Shown here piece after piece: positions 8,535 to 14,838 of a stretch of 32,187 nt of DNA. The DNA is from DAOPXV01 sp035352535. Its GTDB lineage: Bacteria > Muiribacteriota > UBA9980. Each line of letters begins with the position of its first letter. Positions within the stretch are counted from its first letter, which is position 1. Both the position numbers and the translations under genes were made by a program. Below the pieces are notes generated by a model. That model was not told the origin of the DNA. It was given only the letters and a program-made list of their open reading frames with translations, and ran no database searches. The stretch lies in contig CAZJFS010000036.1 in the NCBI GenBank assembly GCA_964545075.1, forward strand, positions 1 to 32,187, given 5' to 3'.

Positions 8535-9677
8535 ATGGACTGGAATGTATTATTTCAAACCTGCATTAAAGCTTGCTACAGCGGAATTTATCAAATGTGG
8601 GATTTTTTAGGTGAATTTTTGTTCGGCGCCTTTTTGCCTGCGTTTTTAATAGCCGCGGCGTTGAAGGTATTCGTGCGCGAGCGAAGCATAACGCGCTATC
8701 TTGGACCGTCGACAAGCCCTTTGATTTCATATCCTTTTGCTACGGTAATCGGTCTTTTGTTTTCCGCATGTTCGTGCGGCGTTATACCGCTTTTTTCTTC
8801 GATATTTCGCCATGGCGCAGGGATCGGGCCCGCAATGGTGTTTTTAACTACGGGACCCGCCATAAATCTTCTCGCTGTAATATTGACCGGTCAGCTTTTC
8901 GGCCTCAGGCTGATGTATTACAGAATATTTTTCGCGATAGTGCACGGGTTCATAGTAGGAGGTTTATATGCGTTCATATATCGCAACGAGAAACGCGAGG
9001 TGCGTATTAAACAGGGAGTTGCGCTCATTCATGACGGCATTTTAGATGACAAGGAATATGACAGCTTAAAAGACGAGGAGCTCGACGAGGAATATATAGA
9101 AAAACCAAAAAGTTCAATAGCCATTCTCTTTGCTTTTCTTGTCGCGATGATGTTTTTGGGCCAGCTCGATAATTACGGCATAGTCATACCCGGAATTAAA
9201 GTCAGCATATGGACAAAAATCGAGTTGATGCTTTTAAATATCGTGCTTCTCGCCATATTCGTAGTTCGTAATTTTACCCGCGAAGAATATATTTGCTGGC
9301 TTGAAAGGACGGGACATTTCATAAATAAAATTGTAAGGCCTCTCGTAACAGGCCTTTTCGCAATCGGTTTTGCCAAGGAATTCCTTACCGCATCCCTCGT
9401 CGTAAATCTTGTAGGCCATAACGATTTCAGGGGCTGCCTCATTTCTTCGCTGTTCGGGGTTTTTACGTATTTTGGAACCTGCATGTCGGTCGTCATAGTG
9501 AAGTTTTTTATGGAAATGGGCATGGCGGCCGGCCCCGGCTTATCACTGTTTCTTGCCGGGCCTACCGTTTCCTTCTCTTCGATGCTATCGCTGGTTACGA
9601 TCATGGGGTATAAGAAAACTATTCTTTTCGTATTGCTTATAGTCGTTCTTTCCATGATCGCTGGCCTTACTTATTAG
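8535..9677 (+). CDS. ArsP_1 (DUF318) family permease
   Basis: A 380-residue inner-membrane protein of the ArsP_1/DUF318 permease family. Members export trivalent organoarsenicals (ArsP) or are linked to metal efflux (SO_0444-like). Two hydrophobic halves carry the family hallmarks: CSCG (79-82), followed by GPAMVFLTTGPAINL, and in the second half GPTVSFSSMLSL. An acidic, charged central segment of about 55 residues (150-205) is probably cytoplasmic. The CSC cysteines fit binding of a soft metal or metalloid. ATG at 8535 follows GGAG by 6 bases. It has its own promoter and long leader, and no thioredoxin-like or ArsR gene is adjacent. The family is secure; the substrate is not visible. Confidence 0.9.
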   Translation: MDWNVLFQTCIKACYSGIYQMWDFLGEFLFGAFLPAFLIAAALKVFVRERSITRYLGPSTSPLISYPFATVIGLLFSACSCGVIPLFSSIFRHGAGIGPAMVFLTTGPAINLLAVILTGQLFGLRLMYYRIFFAIVHGFIVGGLYAFIYRNEKREVRIKQGVALIHDGILDDKEYDSLKDEELDEEYIEKPKSSIAILFAFLVAMMFLGQLDNYGIVIPGIKVSIWTKIELMLLNIVLLAIFVVRNFTREEYICWLERTGHFINKIVRPLVTGLFAIGFAKEFLTASLVVNLVGHNDFRGCLISSLFGVFTYFGTCMSVVIVKFFMEMGMAAGPGLSLFLAGPTVSFSSMLSLVTIMGYKKTILFVLLIVVLSMIAGLTY

Positions 9678-9891
9678 GCGGCCTACGGCATTTTACAGCC
9701 TTTGAGTCGAAGCGCCACGCCGGATCAAAAAAATATGATTAAGTCTTCACGATCATTTATTCCTTTCCAGTGGTCGCGCTTATGATCTTTAAGCATAAAG
9801 CGGCGTAAGTCAGCCAGGCCGAACCGGCGCCGCCTGAAAAGGCAGCATTTTAAGCTGCATGCAAGTACATATTTTTATGGCGAATCGGCTG

Positions 9892-9908
9892 AATAACCGT
9901 CGGTTATT
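9892..9908. repeat. Perfect inverted repeat AATAACCG-T-CGGTTATT
   Basis: Eight-base arms with a one-base centre overlap the stop of the HTH gene and end the 229-base gap between convergent genes (9678-9906). A second small hairpin, GCAGC/GCTGC, lies at 9842-9858. Neither has a good T-run, so they are at best weak terminators; an operator is possible. Confidence 0.4.
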
Positions 9909-10116
9909 ATTCGTCCTCTGAATATTCTAAAATATCTCCGGGCTGACACTCGAGATGACGGCAGATCATTTCCAGCGTGGAAATGCGTATGGCCTTGGCC
10001 TTCCCCGTTTTTAGAATCGAAAGATTTTGTTCGGTGATTCCGATGAATTTAGCGAGTTCGTTCGATTTCATTTTTCTCTTCGCGAGCATTACATCAAGAT
10101 TTATACGAATTGTCAT
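9907..10116 (-). CDS. Small Cro/C1-type HTH regulator (YozG-like)
   Basis: A 69-residue single-domain DNA-binding protein. The helix-turn-helix is the segment ELAKFIGITEQNLSILKTGKAKAI (about 20-43), followed by ISTLEMICRHLECQPGDILEY, the typical end of the short YozG-like family. The start ATG at 10116 has GGGAGG about 7 bases upstream. It lies 19 bases downstream of a DUF2975 membrane protein gene; DUF2975 and YozG-like genes are commonly paired, with the regulator thought to control the pair. No partner domain or ligand pocket is present. The two genes form one unit with the probable promoter at 10729-10757. Confidence 0.9.
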   Translation of the reverse strand: MTIRINLDVMLAKRKMKSNELAKFIGITEQNLSILKTGKAKAIRISTLEMICRHLECQPGDILEYSEDE

Positions 10117-10135
10117 GTTACCGGCCTCCCGCGTT

Positions 10136-10690
10136 CTAAACTATAAATTGCTGTTCGTCGTTCATGACGCGCGCTTCATCCATAACGCGGGCGAATAAAA
10201 CGATAATGTATCCGATCAATAAAAGCGAGAGCTGAAAAGTCCCTATTCCGATGGCCAGAAATCTCTGACCCGGAGGGTTATTGAGCGTAATGGCCAGTAT
10301 TAAAAGCGTTTGCTTCAATATGTCCATGAAGGACCACAAAATAACGATGTTTCCAAGTTTTCTAATGTACGCGACATTTTCTTCGGAGAAAAACACGGTT
10401 TTTTCATAGAGCGAGAAAAGGCCGCTGAGGTATCTGGTTGAAAGCATTATTATGGCTCCGGGTATCATATCCACGGCGATGCATAAAATTCTGGTAACAA
10501 CGGGCAATAGCGGATCTTTCAAATATTGCTTGACAAGGCCTGATTTGAAGCCCTCCGGAAGTTCATTATAAAAGGACCAATAGGATATAATCACGAGCGG
10601 CAGAAGGTAAAAAATGGCTGAACATGCGAGCCTTAGCCGCGAACTTATTTTTTTTATTCTTGATATATTTTCTATATTGCTCTTTTCCAT
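10136..10690 (-). CDS. DUF2975 membrane protein
   Basis: A 184-residue integral membrane protein with about four hydrophobic segments (near residues 20-42, 65-90, 112-132 and 145-170). The C-terminal MDEARVMNDEQQFIV is the typical DUF2975 ending, and the central LFSLYEKTVFFSEENVAYIRKLGN stretch is characteristic. A longer frame begins with GTG at 10738, but ATG at 10690 has AAGGAG 7 bases upstream, and the longer start lies inside the predicted -10 region, so I use 10690. It is followed by the YozG-like regulator. The biochemical function of DUF2975 is unknown; the pair resembles a membrane protein with its cognate regulator. Confidence 0.85.
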   Translation of the reverse strand: MEKSNIENISRIKKISSRLRLACSAIFYLLPLVIISYWSFYNELPEGFKSGLVKQYLKDPLLPVVTRILCIAVDMIPGAIIMLSTRYLSGLFSLYEKTVFFSEENVAYIRKLGNIVILWSFMDILKQTLLILAITLNNPPGQRFLAIGIGTFQLSLLLIGYIIVLFARVMDEARVMNDEQQFIV

Positions 10691-10728
10691 TGTATTCTCC
10701 TTAGCGATTTTCATTTTGCGGTTTATGC

Positions 10729-10757
10729 AATTTATCACACAAAATTGATTTAGACAA
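10729..10757 (-). promoter_or_regulatory. Possible promoter of the DUF2975-HTH pair
   Basis: On the minus strand TTGTCT (10752-10757), a 17-base spacer and TAAATT (10729-10734) match the consensus in 4 of 6 positions each. Spacing and position favour it; the boxes are weaker than at other genes here. Confidence 0.4.
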
Positions 10758-10768
10758 TAATTTTTTCA

Positions 10769-10832
10769 TTTTTTATCCCGTGTTTTTCACCCGCTTTTTT
10801 CCCTGGGATTTCTTTTAAATTTTTTATCCCGT
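10769..10832. repeat. Two copies of TTTTTTATCCCGT, 51 bases apart
   Basis: Perfect 13-base copies lie at 10769-10781 and 10820-10832 in the short gap between the Omp85 and DUF2975 genes. A third copy lies at 786-798 near the 3' end of the RlhA-like gene. Role unknown. Confidence 0.5.
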
Positions 10833-10846
10833 ATGTTTTTTTGGCT

Positions 10847-12697
10847 TTAGAAGCATTGTCCCATGCCGAAATAATACTTTCCTTCGTTAGATCTTCCGCG
10901 CGCGTAATCGAGCCGGATCGGAGCGATGGGCGTTGATATCACTATGCCCGCGCCGCAGCCTTTTTTCAGACTGAAACCGCCGTCGTTACCCGAAGCAGCC
11001 TCTGAACCGTTCGCTCCCCACGCATCGCCGGCGTCATAGAAAACATGGACGTTGAAGTTTTTTGTGAACTTATGCCTGAGCTCGATATTTCCGAGCAACA
11101 TGCGTTCGCCCGTAAATTCCCTGTAATCATAACCTCTGAGATTGTCCGCGCCGCCGAGTCCATACCGTTCGAACAACGGCAGGCTTCCTTCGGAAAGGTT
11201 GACGGCGTTAGCCGAAATTCTTCCGGCTATGACGTCACGGCCGTTTAACGCATGATATTTTCTAAGAGTCAGGCCGTATTTTACGAATGAATCCGGGCCC
11301 TTTAAAAAGCCGCCGGTAGAATCGACGTTTAAAGTCGAAAACGAGCCGCATGAAGGTTCTAAATAGCTGTTTCGCGTATCGCGGGAAATGGATGAGCTTA
11401 ACGTCTGATAATGGCCTTCGCGGATGTAACTGTCTTCAACGGCAGTCTTAATGCCGTCGGAACCGGTTATTTTTACGTTTTCGTCCCGTAAAGTGAGCGC
11501 GCCGCTGATAATATCGGTGAACCGCCTGCCGGACGTAACGGAAAAGCCATTGCGGCTTTCGCCGTACGTTATCGGGTCCAGGTTCGTGCGGTACAATTTC
11601 TGGTCCTGCTTTACGTTATACACTGTAGCGCCTAACGAATAATTTTTGCCGTTTACGTTGGGTTCGGTAAATCCGAATGAATAAGACCGCCTGCCGCCGA
11701 ATTCGACCATGGCGTTCAAGGTCTGGCCGCGGCCTCTGAGATTTTTTTCTTCGATCTCGAACGATCCGACCAATCCGTTGGCCGAACTGTAGCCGCCGGC
11801 GGTCGTATAATTCCCGGTTTTTGATTCCTTGACTTCTATTATAAAATCTATTTTTCCTGGTTCCGAACCAGCCTCGCAGCGGGGAATGACCTCGGAAAAA
11901 TATCCGAGATTGAATATTTTTTGAAGGCTTTTCGTGACCTTTTTATCGTCGAAAATATCGCCCGTCCTGAATTTCAATTCACGCATTATTACTCTGTCCC
12001 TGGTCTTATTATTTCCAGCTATTTTAATTCTTTCGATCCTGTTTTCCTCGATAATAAGATAAAGCGTCTCGCCGTCAAAATTTATATCCTTTAATCTGTT
12101 CATGACATAGCCGTTTTTATCGAACAATTTCTGTATGGAACCGGCGTCCGAAGCTATCAGGGAATGGTTGAAAACATTGCCGCGCCTGGTTTGCATTACA
12201 TCCAGAATCGTTTTCTCGTTGAAAAGGGCGTTTCCTTTTATCACGATGTTTTTAACTATGGGATTTTCGGTTACGTTAAAAACGAGACAGGCCCCGCCGG
12301 AAGTTTTTACAGTATCGGCCGATATTTTATCGTTGAAATAACCTATGTTGTAAATGCGCTTTAAATTTTCGTCAATCAGTTCCCGGGTGAGCGTATTTCC
12401 GGGTTTCGCGGTGATGGAAAGAAATACTATCGACTGCGATATGTTTTTCAGGCCCGCTATTTTGATTTCAGTTATTTTAAATGCTTCGGCCGGATTTTCG
12501 ACCGGCCTGGAATTTTTGCCCGCTGATTTTTCAATTTTTTTCGCGTTTCCGGATTTTTTCGGCGCCGTATTCACGGCATATCCCGATGGAGTAAAAATCA
12601 AAACCAGCGAAAATACGATAGACAGATAAATAACTATTTTAAAAATTCCCTTCACGATCCACCTCATTAAGAATAAAAATCCGGGTTTGAGTTTCAT
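10847..12697 (-). CDS. Omp85/BamA-type outer membrane assembly protein
   Basis: A 616-residue Omp85 protein; BamA inserts beta-barrel proteins into the outer membrane. After a signal peptide (hydrophobic about 18-38, cleaved near GYA-V) and a Lys-rich linker, three POTRA domains are visible at about 73-144, 145-218 and 220-291. Each starts with an I-x-I-x-G strand and shows a GYF or GY turn. The barrel follows from about 296, contains the L6-loop LRGY motif at 520-523 (GGADNLRGYDYREF), and ends in Phe. Three POTRAs is fewer than proteobacterial BamA has, and TamA is an alternative. The ATG at 12697 has a site only 2 bases away. GTG at 12655 has GAGG 6 bases upstream and gives a more usual signal peptide, so it may be the true start. 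Confidence 0.9.
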   Translation of the reverse strand: MKLKPGFLFLMRWIVKGIFKIVIYLSIVFSLVLIFTPSGYAVNTAPKKSGNAKKIEKSAGKNSRPVENPAEAFKITEIKIAGLKNISQSIVFLSITAKPGNTLTRELIDENLKRIYNIGYFNDKISADTVKTSGGACLVFNVTENPIVKNIVIKGNALFNEKTILDVMQTRRGNVFNHSLIASDAGSIQKLFDKNGYVMNRLKDINFDGETLYLIIEENRIERIKIAGNNKTRDRVIMRELKFRTGDIFDDKKVTKSLQKIFNLGYFSEVIPRCEAGSEPGKIDFIIEVKESKTGNYTTAGGYSSANGLVGSFEIEEKNLRGRGQTLNAMVEFGGRRSYSFGFTEPNVNGKNYSLGATVYNVKQDQKLYRTNLDPITYGESRNGFSVTSGRRFTDIISGALTLRDENVKITGSDGIKTAVEDSYIREGHYQTLSSSISRDTRNSYLEPSCGSFSTLNVDSTGGFLKGPDSFVKYGLTLRKYHALNGRDVIAGRISANAVNLSEGSLPLFERYGLGGADNLRGYDYREFTGERMLLGNIELRHKFTKNFNVHVFYDAGDAWGANGSEAASGNDGGFSLKKGCGAGIVISTPIAPIRLDYARGRSNEGKYYFGMGQCF

Positions 12698-12737
12698 TGC
12701 CTTTAACCGGCGGCGACTTTCCGCTCTTAGTTTTCTT

Positions 12738-12767
12738 ATCCTAACACACTTCTAAATTGTTTGTCAA
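12738..12767 (-). promoter_or_regulatory. Promoter of the Omp85 gene
   Basis: On the minus strand a perfect TTGACA (12762-12767) is followed by 18 bases and TAGGAT (12738-12743). The start would fall near 12731, leaving a 34-base leader to ATG 12697 or 76 bases to GTG 12655. Confidence 0.6.
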
Positions 12768-13172
12768 TCATTTTTTACTGCTTTTTATTAATTTATTATT
12801 GTATATCGATAATAAGTTAATAAAATTTAGTTATTTTGCTGACGGAATTAATAATGATATTTCCTGTAATCGTGGAAAATTTAAGAATTATACGTTTTCT
12901 GAAATTGCTTGTTGTCCGGCAATCATAAATAACGGCGATTTTAGCCGGGTACCGCTACTGATATATATAGGTTGATGAAGAGACCGCTGGCAACGGCAAT
13001 CTGGAGCAGTGGGCTCGGGATACCGTTACTGGATATATATGGGTTGATGAAGAGATGGCATGGCGATCGCAAAGCTCGCCACAAAAAGAGGCGTCGAATC
13101 CTTAAAATAAAACCGTATTTGATATGGCAATGGCCGGAAATTGTCGCGGATGGCTGGAATAAAAGATAGCGG
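12768..13172. other. Non-coding gap with a duplicated segment
   Basis: About 400 bases between the Omp85 promoter and the terminator of a small gene. The first 170 bases are A+T rich with an AT hairpin at 12793-12815. The second part is more G+C rich and contains a diverged tandem repeat (12949-13056). Short open frames on both strands (for example 12972-13169 plus) lack ribosome sites and recognisable content. It may be a decayed gene, but I cannot identify a parent. Confidence 0.4.
12949..13056 (+). repeat. Two diverged direct copies, 72-base period
   Basis: The block from GTACCGCTACTG to GTTGATGAAGAGA (12949-12983) recurs, with a few changes and a one-base indel, at about 13020-13055. The shared GTTGATGAAGAGA starts at 12971 and 13043, exactly 72 bases apart. 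Similarity fades after about 37 bases, with scattered matches beyond. Confidence 0.6.
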
Positions 13173-13208
13173 AAAAAGAAAAACCGCCCGATCAAAGAGA
13201 TCAGGCGG
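13173..13208 (-). terminator. Rho-independent terminator of the 53-residue gene
   Basis: On the minus strand a 10-base-pair stem, CCGCCTGATC / GATCGGGCGG (one mismatch), with a TCTTT loop is followed by TTTTTCTTTTT. It begins 26 bases after the stop at 13235. Confidence 0.85.
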
Positions 13209-13234
13209 AGAGTTAAGGAGTGCGTTAGTAGATT

Positions 13235-13396
13235 TTATAAAGAAAGATTGAATTCGGAAGTTAATGATGTTTCTGAAAATGTCGCGCATTTGGATTTCAT
13301 GACTTCCGCCATGGTGTTTGCCGCGCCTTTAATGGGATTGCGTGATTCTTTAAATAGATCGTTCAATGTGTGTGAATGACCGCTGCTACGTTTCAT
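13235..13396 (-). CDS. 53-residue protein of unknown function
   Basis: A short gene beginning MKRSSGHSHTLNDLFKES and ending SEFNLSL. Support: ATG at 13396 has a strong purine site (AAGGGGG) about 10 bases upstream, and a canonical intrinsic terminator starts 26 bases after the stop. A longer frame could start at 13423, but it lies before that ribosome site. The N-terminal half is basic and the C-terminal third is Ser/Thr-rich and nearly uncharged, with one Cys (residue 37). No signal peptide, membrane segment or known motif is seen. It diverges from the DUF362 gene. It could be a small regulator or a peptide precursor, but no modification or export gene is adjacent, so I assign no function. 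Confidence 0.65.
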   Translation of the reverse strand: MKRSSGHSHTLNDLFKESRNPIKGAANTMAEVMKSKCATFSETSLTSEFNLSL

Positions 13397-13446
13397 AGTA
13401 TGACTTCCCCCTTGGTGTATCAAATAACAAACATTAATATTATCGG

Positions 13447-13476
13447 TTGAAATTTTACTTAATTTAGGTGTATAAT
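13447..13476 (+). promoter_or_regulatory. Promoter of the DUF362 ferredoxin gene
   Basis: TTGAAA (13447-13452), an 18-base spacer and a perfect TATAAT (13471-13476). The start near 13483 leaves a leader of about 130 bases. Confidence 0.7.
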
Positions 13477-13528
13477 GAAACGTTATGTTTTATTTTATTG
13501 AGCCGCGACTTCATGAAACGCTGAAAAC

Positions 13529-13552
13529 GCCTGTCTGGTCAAACAGATGGGC
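13529..13552 (+). other. Leader hairpin before the DUF362 gene
   Basis: GCCTGTCTG and CAGATGGGC pair over nine bases (two G-U) around a GTCAAA loop. A smaller CATT-GCGG-AATG hairpin follows at 13556-13567. No T-run follows, so this is not a terminator. It does not match a riboswitch class I know. Confidence 0.45.
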
Positions 13553-13612
13553 AGCCATTGCGGAATGCGGACCGATATAATTATTTTATTCAAAAAAGAA
13601 AGGGTGTCTTAA

Positions 13613-14683
13613 ATGAAAAAAGTATATTTTAAATCCGTGCCCAAAAACGCCGCCGCCGATGAGATAGCTAGGATAAATCTCGAGCTTATATTAAAAACCG
13701 ATGTTTTATCCCGCGTAAAAATCGGCAATTTCGTCGCGATAAAAATGCATTTCGGCGATAACGGAAATATCGGCCATATAAAGCCTGAAACGGTGAAAAT
13801 ACTTGCCGATGAAATAAAAAGATTGAACGGCCGGCCTTTTCTGGTCGAGACGTCCACGCTTTACGTCGGCGCCAGGGCCAACGCCGTAGATCATCTCAAC
13901 ATAGCTTATAAACACGGGTTTACATACGAACGCACCGGCGTTCCGATAGTAATGGCCGACGGCCTCCTCGGTCATTCCCATGTCCCTGTCTCGATTAACG
14001 GCAGCCACTACAAAGAAGTTTACGTCGCGACCGATGTTCCGCACTACGATTTTATAATCAGTTTGTCGCACGTTACCGGCCACGTAATTAGCGGCATGGG
14101 CGCGAGCCTTAAAAATATCGGCATGGGCCTCGCCGCGCGCGGAGGAAAACTCGCCCAGCACTCGAACGTCAATCCGTCGGTCGTCGCGAAAAAATGCGTC
14201 AAATGCGGAAGATGCCAGACTTTCTGCCCGGCCGGCGCCATATCCCGCGGCGAGGACGCCTATGTTATCGACAAGATAAAATGTATCGGATGCGGCGAAT
14301 GTATCGCGATATGCAAGAACGAAGCCATAAAATTTTCCTGGAAGCAGTCGTCGAAGATCGTGCAGGAGAAGATGGCTGAACACGCGCTCGGGATTTTGAA
14401 GGGCAAGGAGGGCCATTGCGTTTTCGCCAACCACATGATACATGTGACCAACGATTGCGACTGCATGGCCAAGGACGATCCGGCGGCTTTCGATGATATC
14501 GGCATCGCGGTTTCGGAAGATCCGGTGGCGGTCGATCGCATGACGCTGGATATCTGCCTGGAAAAACACGGCTTTAAATTTGAGAACGATCCGACGGAAC
14601 CTTTGAATCCATACATGCAGCTGGAACATGGCGAAAAAATAAAACTCGGCTCCATGAAATATGAACTGGCGAAAGTAGATTAA
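13613..14683 (+). CDS. DUF362 domain protein with two [4Fe-4S] ferredoxin motifs
   Basis: A 356-residue cytoplasmic iron-sulfur protein. DUF362 sequence occupies residues 1-190 (VAIKMHFGDNGNIGHIKPE, SHVTGHVISGMGASLKNIGMG) and resumes after about 250. Between the two parts sits a 2x[4Fe-4S] ferredoxin module with C195, C198, C201, C205 and C224, C227, C230, C234, both CxxCxxCxxxC. This inserted arrangement is typical of the DUF362/ferredoxin family, which has no firmly assigned reaction; electron transfer or a redox sensor role is inferred. ATG at 13613 follows AAAGGG by 8 bases. It is a single-gene unit with its own promoter, a structured leader and a strong terminator region downstream. Confidence 0.92.
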   Translation: MKKVYFKSVPKNAAADEIARINLELILKTDVLSRVKIGNFVAIKMHFGDNGNIGHIKPETVKILADEIKRLNGRPFLVETSTLYVGARANAVDHLNIAYKHGFTYERTGVPIVMADGLLGHSHVPVSINGSHYKEVYVATDVPHYDFIISLSHVTGHVISGMGASLKNIGMGLAARGGKLAQHSNVNPSVVAKKCVKCGRCQTFCPAGAISRGEDAYVIDKIKCIGCGECIAICKNEAIKFSWKQSSKIVQEKMAEHALGILKGKEGHCVFANHMIHVTNDCDCMAKDDPAAFDDIGIAVSEDPVAVDRMTLDICLEKHGFKFENDPTEPLNPYMQLEHGEKIKLGSMKYELAKVD

Positions 14684-14761
14684 TTAACGGCTTTATATTT
14701 GGGGCGTTAATGCGGCGGCGGTTCTTTCGGGCCTGCCGCGATTCGGCCGGCGATAAAATTA

Positions 14762-14818
14762 AATATCCGCGGAGGTCTTTTTGTGATACGGTTTTTCACG
14801 AAAAAATCCGCGGATATT
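14762..14818. terminator. Long inverted repeat, probable bidirectional terminator
   Basis: Perfect 12-base arms AATATCCGCGGA (14762-14773) and TCCGCGGATATT (14807-14818) enclose a 33-base loop whose T5/A5 and GTGA/TCAC steps extend the stem. It lies between convergent genes ending at 14683 and 14839. Confidence 0.7.
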
Positions 14819-14838
14819 ATTATTTAAAAAAGGTTTTC

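Noticed and set aside
12949..13056. CRISPR-like or insertion-sequence repeat
   Set aside because: Only two diverged copies, no further units, no terminal inverted repeats and no transposase or cas gene nearby.
12972..13169. 65-codon plus-strand frame over the 72-base repeat
   Set aside because: No ribosome site, no recognisable family, and it starts inside one copy of the repeat; better described as a repeat region.
13706..14629. 307-codon antisense open frame across the DUF362 gene
   Set aside because: The plus-strand protein has clear ferredoxin motifs; the antisense frame arises from its codon bias and has no ribosome site.
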